A stretch of 64,000 bases of DNA from Thermoanaerobaculia bacterium (GCA_030431255.1 JAUIJL010000003.1:372001-436000), one strand, 5' to 3'. Shown: positions 19,074-28,668, numbered from the stretch's first letter. Made by a program: numbers and translations. Notes: generated by a model from the letters alone, not told the origin.

Positions 19074-20210
19074 ATGGACACCTCCACCGGATCCCCGACC
19101 TGGTTTTTGGAAGGGTTCGTCGATGACCGACGCGAGATTTGGCGTACGGAGGTCGCGGCATTTCCGTTCACGGTAGGACGGATCGAAGGATCGAGCTTGC
19201 GACTGGCTGCTCCGGAGGTTTCGAGCCGTCATGCGGAGCTGATTTCACGCACCGGCGATCTTTGGCTTCGAGACTTGGGCAGTAAGAACGGCTCCTACGT
19301 CAACGGTTTGAGAGCCACCGGCGAGACCCAATTGCGATCCGGCGACGTGCTCAGATTCGCCACCTGGGAATTCAGGCTGATCCATGACGAATCTGCCGCC
19401 CGCTCGATCACCCAGACCCTGGTGCTGTCGACCCAGATGCCCGGGAATCTCGCCAAAATGGTGATGGAAATGCGCGAGATCCTTGCCCTGGGGCGGGTGA
19501 CCGCTTACTTCCAGCCCATCGTCCGCCTGAGCGACGGCGGTTTGTCCGCATTCGAGGCCTTGGGGCGGGGACTGGATGCGGAAGGGCGGCCGGTTCCCCC
19601 TGGGCATCTATTCGATCTAGCGGTGGGATTACGCCAAGAGGCTCAGCTCTCGGTGCAGCTACGGGAGAAGGCCCTAATACAAGCCAAAGGGCTGGCCGAG
19701 GCATCGGTGGGCGGTGATCGCCCGATCATCTTCGTCAATACCCATCCGGCCGAGCTCGCCAACGGTGTCGCGGCTTTGTTGGGCTCGTTGGAAGAGCTGG
19801 TGGAGGCCGCACCTTGGGCACAGATGGTGCTCGAGATCCACGAGGCCGCGGTGGCGAGCAGCTTGATCCTCAAGGAGCTGGGAGAGGGTGTCGCCAATCT
19901 GGGCATCGACTTGGCCTTCGACGATTTCGGTACCGGTCAAGCTCGCCTCCTGGAGCTGGTGGATGTCGCTCCGAGATTCCTGAAGTTCGATCGCGCCTGG
20001 ATCTCCGGGGTGCATCTGGCCGGCAGCGCTCGCTTGGAAATGCTGGAGCGTCTGGTGACCATGGTTTCCGGGCTGGGGGTAGCGACCCTCGCCGAGGGAG
20101 TGGAGAAAGAAGAGGAGGCCGAAGTGTGCCGGCAATTGGGCTTTGATCTCGCCCAGGGGTACCACTTCGGCCGTCCCGCTCCTGTCGAGTCCTTCCTCGA
20201 CCCGACCTGA
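19074..20210 (+). CDS. FHA-domain cyclic-di-GMP phosphodiesterase (FHA-EAL)
   Basis: 378 aa, soluble. Residues about 30-104 form a forkhead-associated phosphothreonine-binding domain with GR (35-36), SRH (51-53) and LGSKNGSYVNG (69-79). Residues about 140-375 form an EAL domain. Its catalytic set appears intact: E161 in FEALGRG, the Asn in FVNTHP, the Glu in LEIHEAA, the DD pair in AFDDFGTGQA, the Lys in FLKFDR, the Glu in LAEGVEKE and the Gln in AQGYHFGRP. No GGDEF partner is present in the protein or the window. Phosphothreonine-gated c-di-GMP hydrolysis would follow if a Ser/Thr kinase supplies the mark; one is encoded nearby at 13592-16234. That link is inference. Confidence 0.9.
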   Translation: MDTSTGSPTWFLEGFVDDRREIWRTEVAAFPFTVGRIEGSSLRLAAPEVSSRHAELISRTGDLWLRDLGSKNGSYVNGLRATGETQLRSGDVLRFATWEFRLIHDESAARSITQTLVLSTQMPGNLAKMVMEMREILALGRVTAYFQPIVRLSDGGLSAFEALGRGLDAEGRPVPPGHLFDLAVGLRQEAQLSVQLREKALIQAKGLAEASVGGDRPIIFVNTHPAELANGVAALLGSLEELVEAAPWAQMVLEIHEAAVASSLILKELGEGVANLGIDLAFDDFGTGQARLLELVDVAPRFLKFDRAWISGVHLAGSARLEMLERLVTMVSGLGVATLAEGVEKEEEAEVCRQLGFDLAQGYHFGRPAPVESFLDPT

Positions 20211-20263
20211 GACGGCGAGCACGGCGGATCCACATCTACGTCTCCGCCCGCTGACCACCGCCT

Positions 20264-21946
20264 TTAGTGGATCAGCTTCTTATATTTGATCCGGTGGGGT
20301 TGATCTGCCTCATGGCCGAGGCGACGTCGGCGATCTTCCTCGTAGGCCTGATAGTTGCCTTCGAACCAAACCGCTTCGGAATCCCCCTCGAAGGCCAAGA
20401 TGTGGGTGGCGACGCGGTCCAAGAACCAGCGATCGTGGCTGATGATCACCGCGCAGCCGGCGAAGCCGTAGAGGGCCTCTTCCAAGGCGCGCAGGGTATC
20501 GACATCCAAGTCGTTGGTCGGCTCATCGAGCAGCAGGAGATTGCCACCGGCCTTGAGGGTTCGAGCCAAGTGCACCCGGTTGCGCTCACCGCCGGAGAGA
20601 TCCTTCACGCGCTTCTGTTGATCGCCGCTTTTGAAGTTGAACCAAGAGGTGTAGGCCCGCGCGGAGATCTCACGGTTGCCGTAGGGCATGGGATCTTGTC
20701 CGTCGGAGCAAACCTCCCAAACCTGTTTGTCGCCCGGCAGAGAATCGCGGCTTTGATCGACGTATGCGATTTCGACGGTTTCGCCGATGGAAAGGGTGCC
20801 GGAGTCGGGGCTGTCTTGCCCGGTCAACAGCCGGAAAAGAGTGGTTTTACCTGCGCCGTTCGGACCGATGATGCCGACGATGCCCGCCGGTGGCAGTCGG
20901 AAGGAGAGGTCCTCGAACAACAATTTGTCACCGAAGGCCTTGGTCAGCCCCTCGGCTTCGATCACTTTGTCTCCCAGGCGCGGTCCGGGCGGGATGTGGA
21001 TTTCGCGGGTTTCCCGCCGATCGAGATCCATCTCCTGATCTTCTTGCAACAATTGCTCGTAGGCGTTCAAACGAGCCTTACCCTTGGCCTGTCGAGCTTT
21101 CTGGGACATGCGAACCCATTCGAGCTCTTGTTGCAAGGTCCGGCGACGGGCTTTCGCTTCCCGCTGCTCTTGACCCAGGCGCTCCTCTTTCTGCTCCAAC
21201 CAGGAGGAATAATTGCCTTCGAAGGGAATACCCTGGCCGCGATCGAGCTCGAGAATCCAACCCGCGACGTTGTCCAGGAAGTAGCGATCATGGGTGATCG
21301 ACACCACGGTGCCCTGGTAGTCCTTGAGGTGCCGTTCCAGCCAGGCCACGGATTCCGCGTCCAAATGGTTGGTGGGCTCGTCGAGCAGGAGCAGGTCCGG
21401 CTGCTGCAAGAGAAGGCGGCAGAGGGCGACGCGCCGCTTCTCACCGCCGGAAAGCAGGCTGACGTCCGCGTCCCCGGGGGGCAAACGCAGGGCATCCATG
21501 GCGATTTCCAGCTGCCGATCCAGATCCCAAGCATTCAGGGCGTCGATCTGATCCTGGACCCTGGCTTGCTCGTCCATCAGCTGGGTCATCTCGTCGTCGG
21601 TCATTTCTTCACCGAATCGAGCGTTGATTTCATCGAACCGCTCGAGCAGGGCTCGGGTCTCGGCCACCGCTATCTCCACATTGCCGAGCACATCTTTGCT
21701 CTCGTCGAGCTGGGGCTCTTGGGGCAGATAGCCGACCGAGGTGCCCTTGGCCGGCCAGGCCTCGCCGTCAAAGTCTCCCACCTCGCCCGCCATGATCTTG
21801 AGCAAGGTGCTTTTGCCCGAGCCGTTGACGCCGATGACGCCGATCTTGGCTCCGGGAAGAAAAGACAGCCAAATGTTCTTAAGGACCTCACGTCCAGGGG
21901 GATAGACCTTTCGCAGGCCTTTCATGACATAGATATATTCGGCCAT
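20264..21946 (-). CDS. ettA: Energy-dependent translational throttle protein EttA (ABC-F)
   Basis: 560 aa, typical length. Ribosome-associated ABC-F ATPase that binds the E site and gates entry into elongation according to ATP/ADP ratio. Two ABC cassettes: Walker [10 protein letters not shown] (39-47) and GPNGAGKTT, signatures [14 protein letters not shown] and [13 protein letters not shown], Walker [13 protein letters not shown] and [12 protein letters not shown]. Between them lies the charged P-site tRNA-interaction linker ([19 protein letters not shown] onward). Convergent with the FHA-EAL gene, 53 bases apart, with no clear terminator between. Confidence 0.95.
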   Translation of the reverse strand: MAEYIYVMKGLRKVYPPGREVLKNIWLSFLPGAKIGVIGVNGSGKSTLLKIMAGEVGDFDGEAWPAKGTSVGYLPQEPQLDESKDVLGNVEIAVAETRALLERFDEINARFGEEMTDDEMTQLMDEQARVQDQIDALNAWDLDRQLEIAMDALRLPPGDADVSLLSGGEKRRVALCRLLLQQPDLLLLDEPTNHLDAESVAWLERHLKDYQGTVVSITHDRYFLDNVAGWILELDRGQGIPFEGNYSSWLEQKEERLGQEQREAKARRRTLQQELEWVRMSQKARQAKGKARLNAYEQLLQEDQEMDLDRRETREIHIPPGPRLGDKVIEAEGLTKAFGDKLLFEDLSFRLPPAGIVGIIGPNGAGKTTLFRLLTGQDSPDSGTLSIGETVEIAYVDQSRDSLPGDKQVWEVCSDGQDPMPYGNREISARAYTSWFNFKSGDQQKRVKDLSGGERNRVHLARTLKAGGNLLLLDEPTNDLDVDTLRALEEALYGFAGCAVIISHDRWFLDRVATHILAFEGDSEAVWFEGNYQAYEEDRRRRLGHEADQPHRIKYKKLIH

Positions 21947-22062
21947 CGGTTCCTCTCAGGCTCGAAGGTTGTTTGAATGGAAGGCGGTCGAGACGCCGCC
22001 GGGGCGGATTATCGCCGATCCCGGGTTTGGATCCAAGGGGGAGCTGGATCGTTGGGCGGCTC

Positions 22063-23034
22063 TTACGACTCGGTTTCCTCGGGTTTGCCGAGGCTGAAGA
22101 TAATGGTGGTGCCGAGGCCTTTCCCCGCGGATTCCGCGCGAATCCAGCCCTGATGGTAGTCGGCGATGCGTTGGGCGTGTGCGAGCCCCATGCCGGTGCC
22201 TTCGGAGCTCGCGGAGAAGCGCTCGAAGGGGCCGAACGCTTTTTGAAGCTGCTCGGCCTCCAGGCCGGCCCCGTGGTCTCGGACGAAAATCTCGTCCCGA
22301 CCATCGGCTCCGGGCCTTCGACCTACTTCTACCTCGGGGCGGTGCCCTTCGTTGGAATAGCGCACACTGTTGTCGAGCACGGCACGGAAGAGCTGCTGGA
22401 CCCTGGCCCGGTCGACCTCCCAGGTCGGTAGATCCTCGGCGACCCGAACCGTCGCGCCTTGCTGCTCGACCAAGTCACGGATTTCGTAGAGGGCGTCGTT
22501 CACCACCTCGGCGAGTGGCGTCGGAGTTGCGGGCTCGTTGAACCGGCCGATGCGAGAGAGCTCGAGGAGGTCGTCGAGCAATCGTCGCATCCGCTGAGTA
22601 GCTTGCAGGATGTGCTCGAGGTCCTCCTCGACCGCCTCGGACTTCCCCTCTTCGACATCCATCTTCAAGATGTCCGAAAAACCCTGGATGGTCAGCAAGG
22701 GGCTGCGGAGGTCGTGGGAAACAATGTAGGTGAACCGTTCGACCTCGGCGTTTTTGGCGTCGATCTCCGCGCGCGCCGCTGCGGCCTCGGCCCTGGCTTC
22801 CGCCACTTCTTTCTCGAAGGCATCGATGGGGTCGGAGGAGCCGGAGGTCGACGATACGCCACGGGAGATGACGGCGACTGCGATCGAGGCTTGTAGGATC
22901 ACCGCAAGGCCGAAAAGCAAGTGCCCGAAACCCTGAGCCATGGGTAAGAACGACACCACAAATAAGGCGGTGGTCGCCAGCGTTGCGCCGGCCGCCAGCC
23001 TGCTCAGTTGGCGATGGGACGGCTCAACGCCCAT
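22063..23034 (-). CDS. Membrane sensor histidine kinase, orphan
   Basis: 323 aa. Two transmembrane helices at about 13-31 and 37-56 with almost no external loop, then a coiled coil (EKEVAEARAEAAAARAEIDA, ~74-93) and an HisKA domain with H107 in FTYIVSHDLRSPLLTI. The HATPase_c domain follows, with N box DNSVRYSNEG, G1 box VRDHGAGLE and G2 box EGTGMGLAHAQ. The lack of a periplasmic domain suggests sensing in or near the membrane, or through a partner. No response regulator gene is adjacent. Divergent from the DAC fusion gene across 180 bases, so the two may share control. Confidence 0.88.
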   Translation of the reverse strand: MGVEPSHRQLSRLAAGATLATTALFVVSFLPMAQGFGHLLFGLAVILQASIAVAVISRGVSSTSGSSDPIDAFEKEVAEARAEAAAARAEIDAKNAEVERFTYIVSHDLRSPLLTIQGFSDILKMDVEEGKSEAVEEDLEHILQATQRMRRLLDDLLELSRIGRFNEPATPTPLAEVVNDALYEIRDLVEQQGATVRVAEDLPTWEVDRARVQQLFRAVLDNSVRYSNEGHRPEVEVGRRPGADGRDEIFVRDHGAGLEAEQLQKAFGPFERFSASSEGTGMGLAHAQRIADYHQGWIRAESAGKGLGTTIIFSLGKPEETES

Positions 23035-23214
23035 GGGCTGTCGCTCCCTCGATTCGTAGTCTCATCGCCGTCACTATATCGGATGGCCAAGGTTCGGAAA
23101 AAGCGCGCGCCGTTGCGCGGATCGTTCCCGGGCGATCCCGGGAAGCCGTCGCGGCAGAAGGCCGAGCCAGACGATATTTTCGGGTTAGGATAGGGCCGAA
23201 TTCTCGAGCAATTT

Positions 23215-26166
23215 ATGGAAGCGCCCCGCACGACTCTCAACAAAACGGTTCTCGATGCCATGGACCGATTCAGTGCCGAAACCTGCTTCAGGATTTGGCG
23301 CGCCGGCAGATATCGAGATGTTTCTTACCGCCATTTCCGTCGACGGGTCTTCAGGCTGAGCCGGATTTTGACCCATCGAGGGCTTGAAGGGGAGCGGTTG
23401 GCGATTTGGGCCGCCAGCTCTCCCGAATGGATGGTCACCTACATGGCCGCCGCGCTCTCCGGAGTGGTGGTGGTGCCCTTGCGTCGCTCCTTACCGGCCA
23501 AGGCCATCCGACACATGTTGGAAGATGGGGAGATTTCCTGGGTAGCGGTGCAGTCCGGGCAGGAAGCCGTGTGGATCGGTGAGCTGGCGGACGGTCTGCC
23601 GGCCCTGCGGGGGGTGCTGGTGCTGGAGGACCCCAAAGTCGATGATCCGGTCCACGACGAAACCATACCGGGAGATCTAGAAGTCGCAGGCCTTTCCGCT
23701 TGGGTCGCGGATCGGCTGACCCGGGAGCAATTGGCTGAGGTTCAAGGAAAGGCGGTGGGTTTGCCGTCAGAGGCCATCGCGGGCATTCACTACACCGCCA
23801 CCTTGGAGGGGAGCCCGTTAGGGGCGGTGTTCGACCAAGGCCAGCTGGCCCTGGCCTTAGAGAGCATCCGCGGCTGGCTTCAAACCGAAGCCGACGACCT
23901 CGCGTTCTCGGTGTTGCCCTGGGACTATCCGCCGAGCCTGATGATGGCCCTGCATTATTTCGTTACCGGCGTGCCTAACGTTTTGGCGCGATCTCGGGAT
24001 TTGGCTCGCGAGGAGATCCAGCAGGTGAGCCCGACGCTGGTAGTCACGATTCCCCACGCGCTCGAACGGGCCTACGAGGACGTCCTCGATACCAACATCC
24101 GTCCCTTGCCGTCTTCATCCCAAGAGATCTTTCAATGGGCCTTGGCCACGGGCAAGAAGCTGCAGGCGGCGGGCTCGCAGGCCTCGGACGAGCTGAGGGA
24201 GCGGTACGCGCGGGCGGACCGAACGTTTTTCAGCGGAATCCGCGGAGCTTTCGGTGGACGCTTCCGCTATCTCTTCTGTACCGGTGCCACCTTGCCCAGA
24301 AATTTGGCGGAGTCCCTCCGGGCCGTGGGTTTGATTCCGGTCAATATGTACAGCCTCAGCGAGATCGTGGGATTCCCGGCGGTCAACCGCCCCGATAGCC
24401 GGCGTTTGGACGCTTGTGGACCGCCGACGGCGGGCTTTGAGATCCGTCTGGCGGACGACGGCGAAGTGTTGATCGGCGGTCCGTTGGTGATGCGCGAGTA
24501 TTGGCGGCACCCGGAAGAGACCAAGAGCACGCTATTGGATGGACGCTGGTTTCGCACGGGGGACTACGGCCGTTTCGACGACAGGGGGCACCTCTTTCTC
24601 ACCGGTCGCAGGGGAGAGACGCTCTTGCTGTCGACCGGCTCGCGGGTCACGCCGACTTTCTTGGAGAAGATGCTGACCGATAGCCCGCTGGTGGATCAAG
24701 CGGCGGTCTTCGGCGAAGGGCGACCCTATGTGGTGGCGCTCTTGGTGCCGGACCTGGATCAGCTGGCGGAGCATCTGCGAGCCGAAGACGGTGAATCGGT
24801 GGATCTCCACACCAGAGCCGAGTCGGACGCAGGGGGATTGACCTGGTTCTGGGAAAGCGATCGGGAAAGTGGCAAGGGATTGACCACGACCGCCCATCCG
24901 AAGGTCAAGCAAGTGCTGGACAACCTGATCGCTCAGATCAACAGCCGGGTCGATGAGAGCCAGCGGATTGTTAGATATTGCCTGGTCGCCCAGCGGCTCT
25001 CTCCGGAGTCGGATCGATTGGTGGAGGTGTTGGCCCAGAATAGATCCCAGCTGGCTCAGCAATTTGCCGAGCAGCTGCGAACCATGTACCCCGAAGGCCT
25101 GCAGGAGTCGGAGCAGGAGATCACCCAGGTCCAGGTGGGGCCGGAGCGTCTGCGTGAGCTTTTGGAGAAGGAGTCCATTCTAGACGCCTGGACTGCCGAC
25201 GCAGGGATCGGTTTTCTCTTGAGCCTGGCTCGTCAGCATCGGATCGATACCCCCTCGGTGATTCACATTTGTGATGCGGCAGCCGCCGTTGCCCAGATGG
25301 AAAGCGAGGAAAAACCCATGTCGACGGCGCTGATCGTCGGCGACCCCATGCGCATTCACCGTCTATTGCGCGCCAGCCTAATTCAGTTGCATCGGCATGA
25401 GCACATTCGACGGATGCGCTCAAAGCTGGTGGAGCTGGCCAAATTGGTGGACGGCTTGGTGTTGGCTTACGTCATAGACCGGCACGGATTCGTGCGCGGG
25501 ATATGCCGTCTGGATCTCGAGATCAAGGACACTCCGATGGCCCTCTTCGGGCCGCGATTTCGCCTCCATGCGGAGGTGTCTCGCCGTTCCGACTCCGTGG
25601 TCTTTTTCGTGCCCAAAGGTGGGCGTCAGGTGCGGATTTTCGCCCGCGGGCAGCTGGTGGGCAGGTACTCCAACGGCGATTGGATGCCGGAACGGGCCTC
25701 GGTGCTGGCGGGAACCCTCGACGAGCTTTCCACCGAAGGCAAATTCGACGCGGCTTTGGTGGCGCGAATTCTGCGCTGCGCTTTCCGCATGTCGGAGGAC
25801 AATCACGGGGCGATCTTCATGATCGGCGATGCGGATCGTATCCTGGCCAAGTCCGACAGCCCCGACATCAGCCACTTCGCCTGGATTTCGAGCGCGCCCG
25901 TGGCGTCGCTCTCCGACGAGGAGCTGATCAATTTCGCCAAACAAGACGGCGCCACGGTGATCGACAGCGAAACCGGTCGATTCCGCAGCTGCATGGTGCT
26001 GTTACGGCCCGACGCGACCACCCGAGCCGATGTCGGGCGGGGGAGGGGCGCGAGACATTCGAGCGCTTCGAAGATGAGCGCCGAAGCTCAAGCCATGGCC
26101 ATCACGGTCTCCCAAGACGGTCCGATCACCGTCTATGACCGCGGGAAAAGAGTCCTGGCCCTCTAG
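23215..26166 (+). CDS. Degenerate acyl-CoA-synthetase-like domain fused to diadenylate-cyclase-like (DAC) domain
   Basis: 983 aa. Residues about 5-600 follow a FadD15-type AMP-forming long-chain acyl-CoA synthetase: IWAASSPEWMVTYMAAALSG, YSLSEIVG (~379-386), WFRTGDYGRF (445-454), and GRPYVVALLVPD. The ATP-binding P-loop, normally YTSGTTGxPKG, reads YTATLEGSPLG (193-203), with its Lys replaced by Leu, and the C-terminal LTPTxK catalytic-lysine stretch is replaced by LSPESDRL. Adenylation is therefore probably lost. Residues about 640-840 form a linker or sensor region (VFFVPKGGRQVRIFARGQLV). Residues about 845-978 resemble a DisA_N/DAC domain with DGATVID (911-917) for the DGA motif and GARHSSASKMSAEAQ (945-959) for RHR, followed by ITVSQDGPITVYDRGK. 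Known DACs make c-di-AMP from two ATP. Whether RHS is active is unknown. Confidence 0.78.
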   Translation: MEAPRTTLNKTVLDAMDRFSAETCFRIWRAGRYRDVSYRHFRRRVFRLSRILTHRGLEGERLAIWAASSPEWMVTYMAAALSGVVVVPLRRSLPAKAIRHMLEDGEISWVAVQSGQEAVWIGELADGLPALRGVLVLEDPKVDDPVHDETIPGDLEVAGLSAWVADRLTREQLAEVQGKAVGLPSEAIAGIHYTATLEGSPLGAVFDQGQLALALESIRGWLQTEADDLAFSVLPWDYPPSLMMALHYFVTGVPNVLARSRDLAREEIQQVSPTLVVTIPHALERAYEDVLDTNIRPLPSSSQEIFQWALATGKKLQAAGSQASDELRERYARADRTFFSGIRGAFGGRFRYLFCTGATLPRNLAESLRAVGLIPVNMYSLSEIVGFPAVNRPDSRRLDACGPPTAGFEIRLADDGEVLIGGPLVMREYWRHPEETKSTLLDGRWFRTGDYGRFDDRGHLFLTGRRGETLLLSTGSRVTPTFLEKMLTDSPLVDQAAVFGEGRPYVVALLVPDLDQLAEHLRAEDGESVDLHTRAESDAGGLTWFWESDRESGKGLTTTAHPKVKQVLDNLIAQINSRVDESQRIVRYCLVAQRLSPESDRLVEVLAQNRSQLAQQFAEQLRTMYPEGLQESEQEITQVQVGPERLRELLEKESILDAWTADAGIGFLLSLARQHRIDTPSVIHICDAAAAVAQMESEEKPMSTALIVGDPMRIHRLLRASLIQLHRHEHIRRMRSKLVELAKLVDGLVLAYVIDRHGFVRGICRLDLEIKDTPMALFGPRFRLHAEVSRRSDSVVFFVPKGGRQVRIFARGQLVGRYSNGDWMPERASVLAGTLDELSTEGKFDAALVARILRCAFRMSEDNHGAIFMIGDADRILAKSDSPDISHFAWISSAPVASLSDEELINFAKQDGATVIDSETGRFRSCMVLLRPDATTRADVGRGRGARHSSASKMSAEAQAMAITVSQDGPITVYDRGKRVLAL

Positions 26167-26243
26167 ATAGCGCCGCGCGCAGAACGCCGCGCCGACCCAC
26201 CGAGAAAGCGTTCCTGGACGGGATCTAGATAGCTGGAATCACG

Positions 26244-27002
26244 TTAAGCAACCTCGACATCCCAGAATCTGTAGAGCCTCAGATGGTGGAGCAGGGCTCG
26301 ACGCAGCTTGATGGGCATGGCCCCGGGCTCTTGGGAGCTGAGCAGGCAGTTGACCTGGAGGTAGAAAGCCACTTGGCCGTCGAGGGGTTTGACGTTCTCC
26401 GCCATCAGGGCGACGAAGGTCCTCCGTCGCACGTCGAAGGGGAGCTTGTAGATGGGCTCTAGGGGCTTGCACGGAGGAGCCGAGGCTTTGGTCATGCGCA
26501 CCAGGAAGATCGCTGCTTCGTTTTCTTGGAGGTGCTCACAGGCCTCGGCTACGTCGGAAAAATTTCGTACTTCCTCCATGCCGATTTTCTGCAGGTTCTT
26601 GGTGATCTCTTGGTCCGCTTCCAGCTCGTGATTGACCACGTAGGCGATGGGAGGGATGCCCTCCATCAGCTTGAGATCGGTGGATCGAAGGGGAGTGAGC
26701 CGGGTGAATGTGCCGGTGTCGACGAGGGGGTCTCGCTCGGATCCCGGAGACTCGGCGCGCGGCGGGTCGGCGGGAGCGCTCGGCGCGGGCGATGGCGCGG
26801 CGGGCGAAGCGGGAGCGACGGGCGCTGGAGCGGCCGGAGCCGCAGCCGCCTGCGGTGGGGCCGCAGCGGGCGCGGCTCCCTGGGTAGGATCGACCACGAT
26901 GCGACCTTTGCAGGCCGGGCAAGCAATGGAAAACGCCCGCTGAGGCACCTTCTCGTCCGGCAGATTGAATTGCTGGCTGCATTCGCCGCAAGAAATATTC
27001 AT
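26244..27002 (-). CDS. Zinc-ribbon protein with C-terminal receiver-like domain
   Basis: 252 aa. Residues 1-35 hold an MJ0042-type zinc ribbon with C5/C8 and C28/C31 (SCGECSQQF and ACPACKG). A low-complexity Ala/Pro linker covers about 44-85. Residues about 115-250 resemble a degenerate receiver fold (IAYVVNHELEADQEITKNLQ, then EVRNFSDVAEACEHL) without an obvious phosphoacceptor Asp. The ATG overlaps the stop of the PilT/PilU-like gene by four bases, so it is co-translated with the motility ATPase. A function in type IV pilus regulation is inference; I do not recognise the family by name. Confidence 0.7.
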   Translation of the reverse strand: MNISCGECSQQFNLPDEKVPQRAFSIACPACKGRIVVDPTQGAAPAAAPPQAAAAPAAPAPVAPASPAAPSPAPSAPADPPRAESPGSERDPLVDTGTFTRLTPLRSTDLKLMEGIPPIAYVVNHELEADQEITKNLQKIGMEEVRNFSDVAEACEHLQENEAAIFLVRMTKASAPPCKPLEPIYKLPFDVRRRTFVALMAENVKPLDGQVAFYLQVNCLLSSQEPGAMPIKLRRALLHHLRLYRFWDVEVA

Positions 27003-28231
27003 ATCCGTCCTCCGGGTCCACCGGGCGCTTGGGAAGGCATGGCTGGGGCAGCCGGCGAGCTCGCCGGTGGAGCCGCTGCCGGGGCCGGCCCTTCGGCGAA
27101 GGTCTGGGCTTCACCGACGCCGACACTCTCCACCTCGGCGGCGAGATCCGCCAGCTGGAGCTCCATATTTCCGGGGTTGGTGGCATATCCCAAGCCGGTC
27201 TCCCGCGAGATGGCGCCGCTGCGGATCATGCCTTCCAAAACCGTGTCGAAGTCCTGCATACCTTCTTGATCGCCGTCCTTGATGGCTTCGAGCAAGGAAC
27301 GGCCTTCACCTTCGCCCTTGAGCACGTAGTCTCGGGTGCGGAAGGTCGACTTCATGATCTCGATCGCGGCCATTCGACCCCCACCCTGCTTGGGCAGCAG
27401 GCGTTGGGAAATGACGTATTTGAAGGTCTGGGCGAAGCGGGTCCGCACCTGTTGGTGTTGCTCTTGGGGAAAGACGCCGATGATCCGGTCGACGGTTTTC
27501 GAAGCGTCGATGGTGTGGAGGGTCGAGAGCACCAAGTGGCCGGTCTCCGCCGCTTCAAAGGCGGTTTCGATGGTTTCCAAATCCCGCATCTCGCCGACCA
27601 GGATCACCTTCGGCGCCTGGCGTAGGGCGGCGCGCAGCGCGAGAGCGAAGCTCGGACAATCCGCGCCGATCTCCCGCTGGTTGACCGTCGACTTCTTATT
27701 TGGGTGGAGATATTCGATCGGATCCTCGGCGGTGACGATGTGCACGGATTGGCTTTCGTTGATCTCGTTGATCACCGCCGCGAGGGTCGTCGATTTGCCG
27801 GATCCAGTCGGCCCCGTGACCAGCACGATGCCGTTCTTGAGGCCGCAGATGTTGCGCAGCTCCTCGGGAAGATTGAGGTCTGCGAGGGTCGGCACACCCT
27901 GGGGAATGACCCTCAACACCGCTGCCAAGCTGCCCCGTTGGTAGAAGATGTTGACCCGAAATCGCGTGACACCGGGGATGGCGTAGGAAAGATCCACCGA
28001 GCCCCTGCGCTTGAGGTCCACCAGATGCTTGCGCTGACCGCGCATCAGCCCCATGGCGATGGCTTCAGTGTGGTATGGCGTCAGCTCGGGAAGGCCCTTA
28101 ATCTCCACAGCTACGAGCTTACCGTCGAGCTCGACCTGGGGCGGTCTCCCGGAAGACAGATTCAAGTCGGAAATATTCTTGCCTGCCTTCAGCATTCGCA
28201 TCAGCAGGTTGTCGACCTTGAAATTGATCAA
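26999..28231 (-). CDS. PilT/PilU-like type IV pilus retraction ATPase
   Basis: 410 aa. Hexameric secretion-superfamily ATPase that powers pilus retraction. Walker A GPTGSGKSTTLAAVI, Asp box TAEDPIEYLHPNKKSTVNQR, Walker B KVILVGEMRDLETIETAFEA and His box TGHLVLSTLHTIDASKTVDR are all present. The C-terminal GMQDFDTVLEGMIRSGAI resembles PilU more than PilT (which has AIRNLIREGK-like sequence). A Pro/Ala-rich tail of about 50 residues (AEGPAPAAAPPASSPAAP) follows the catalytic domain, and a similar linker occurs in the partner gene. No pilus structural genes lie in the window. Confidence 0.88.
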   Translation of the reverse strand: MINFKVDNLLMRMLKAGKNISDLNLSSGRPPQVELDGKLVAVEIKGLPELTPYHTEAIAMGLMRGQRKHLVDLKRRGSVDLSYAIPGVTRFRVNIFYQRGSLAAVLRVIPQGVPTLADLNLPEELRNICGLKNGIVLVTGPTGSGKSTTLAAVINEINESQSVHIVTAEDPIEYLHPNKKSTVNQREIGADCPSFALALRAALRQAPKVILVGEMRDLETIETAFEAAETGHLVLSTLHTIDASKTVDRIIGVFPQEQHQQVRTRFAQTFKYVISQRLLPKQGGGRMAAIEIMKSTFRTRDYVLKGEGEGRSLLEAIKDGDQEGMQDFDTVLEGMIRSGAISRETGLGYATNPGNMELQLADLAAEVESVGVGEAQTFAEGPAPAAAPPASSPAAPAMPSQAPGGPGGRI

Positions 28232-28401
28232 GTCACGGCCTCCACCGTTGGTCCAACTGAAAGTCCAGAGAATCAGCTAGGGGGAGGCGATGATAGCAGG
28301 TCTGCTGATCACAATCTCAGGGGCACGACCGGCGGAGAGTCGACTTGGAGCCGATCTCTGATTGGGCGGCGAAGAACGCCCGATTGGCACGAATCCGAGG
28401 G

Positions 28402-28668
28402 TCAGGGGGCCAAATTGGCGATGCGCCTCAAGGTCAGAGCCAAGATGGAGGTCAGCAGGGCGACGACCAGGGCGCGGGGATCGTAGGTGGCTAAGCCGCC
28501 GAAACCGAGGGTCGTGCTCAAAAGCCCGCCACCGATGGCGGCGCCGATCGCCAGCAAGACGCTGCTGCCCAGGCCGAGGGAAGGGCGGCCAGGAAGCAAC
28601 CGTGCGGCCAAAAGGCCGACGATCAGGCCCAGGGCGATCCAGGAAAAAAGGCCGAGAAATAAGATCAT
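28402..28668 (-). CDS. GlsB/YeaQ/YmgE-family small membrane protein
   Basis: 88 aa with three hydrophobic helices rich in glycine (IALGLIVGLLAARLLPGR, AIGAAIGGGLLSTTLGF, LVVALLTSILALTLRR). This is the pattern of transglycosylase-associated/GlsB stress-response membrane proteins, including the conserved G-x-x-A-G/R-L-x-P-G-R turn after helix 1. Often induced by envelope stress; its biochemical role is not established. Divergent from polA across 157 bases. Confidence 0.8.
   Translation of the reverse strand: MILFLGLFSWIALGLIVGLLAARLLPGRPSLGLGSSVLLAIGAAIGGGLLSTTLGFGGLATYDPRALVVALLTSILALTLRRIANLAP

Noticed and set aside
20267-21976. 569-codon plus-strand ORF antisense to ettA
   Set aside because: Exact shadow of a complete EttA gene; no domain signature of its own.
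28361-28384. Hairpin after the GlsB gene as a terminator
   Set aside because: ATTGGGCG/CGCCCGAT needs a G-T pair and has no T-run on the minus strand.
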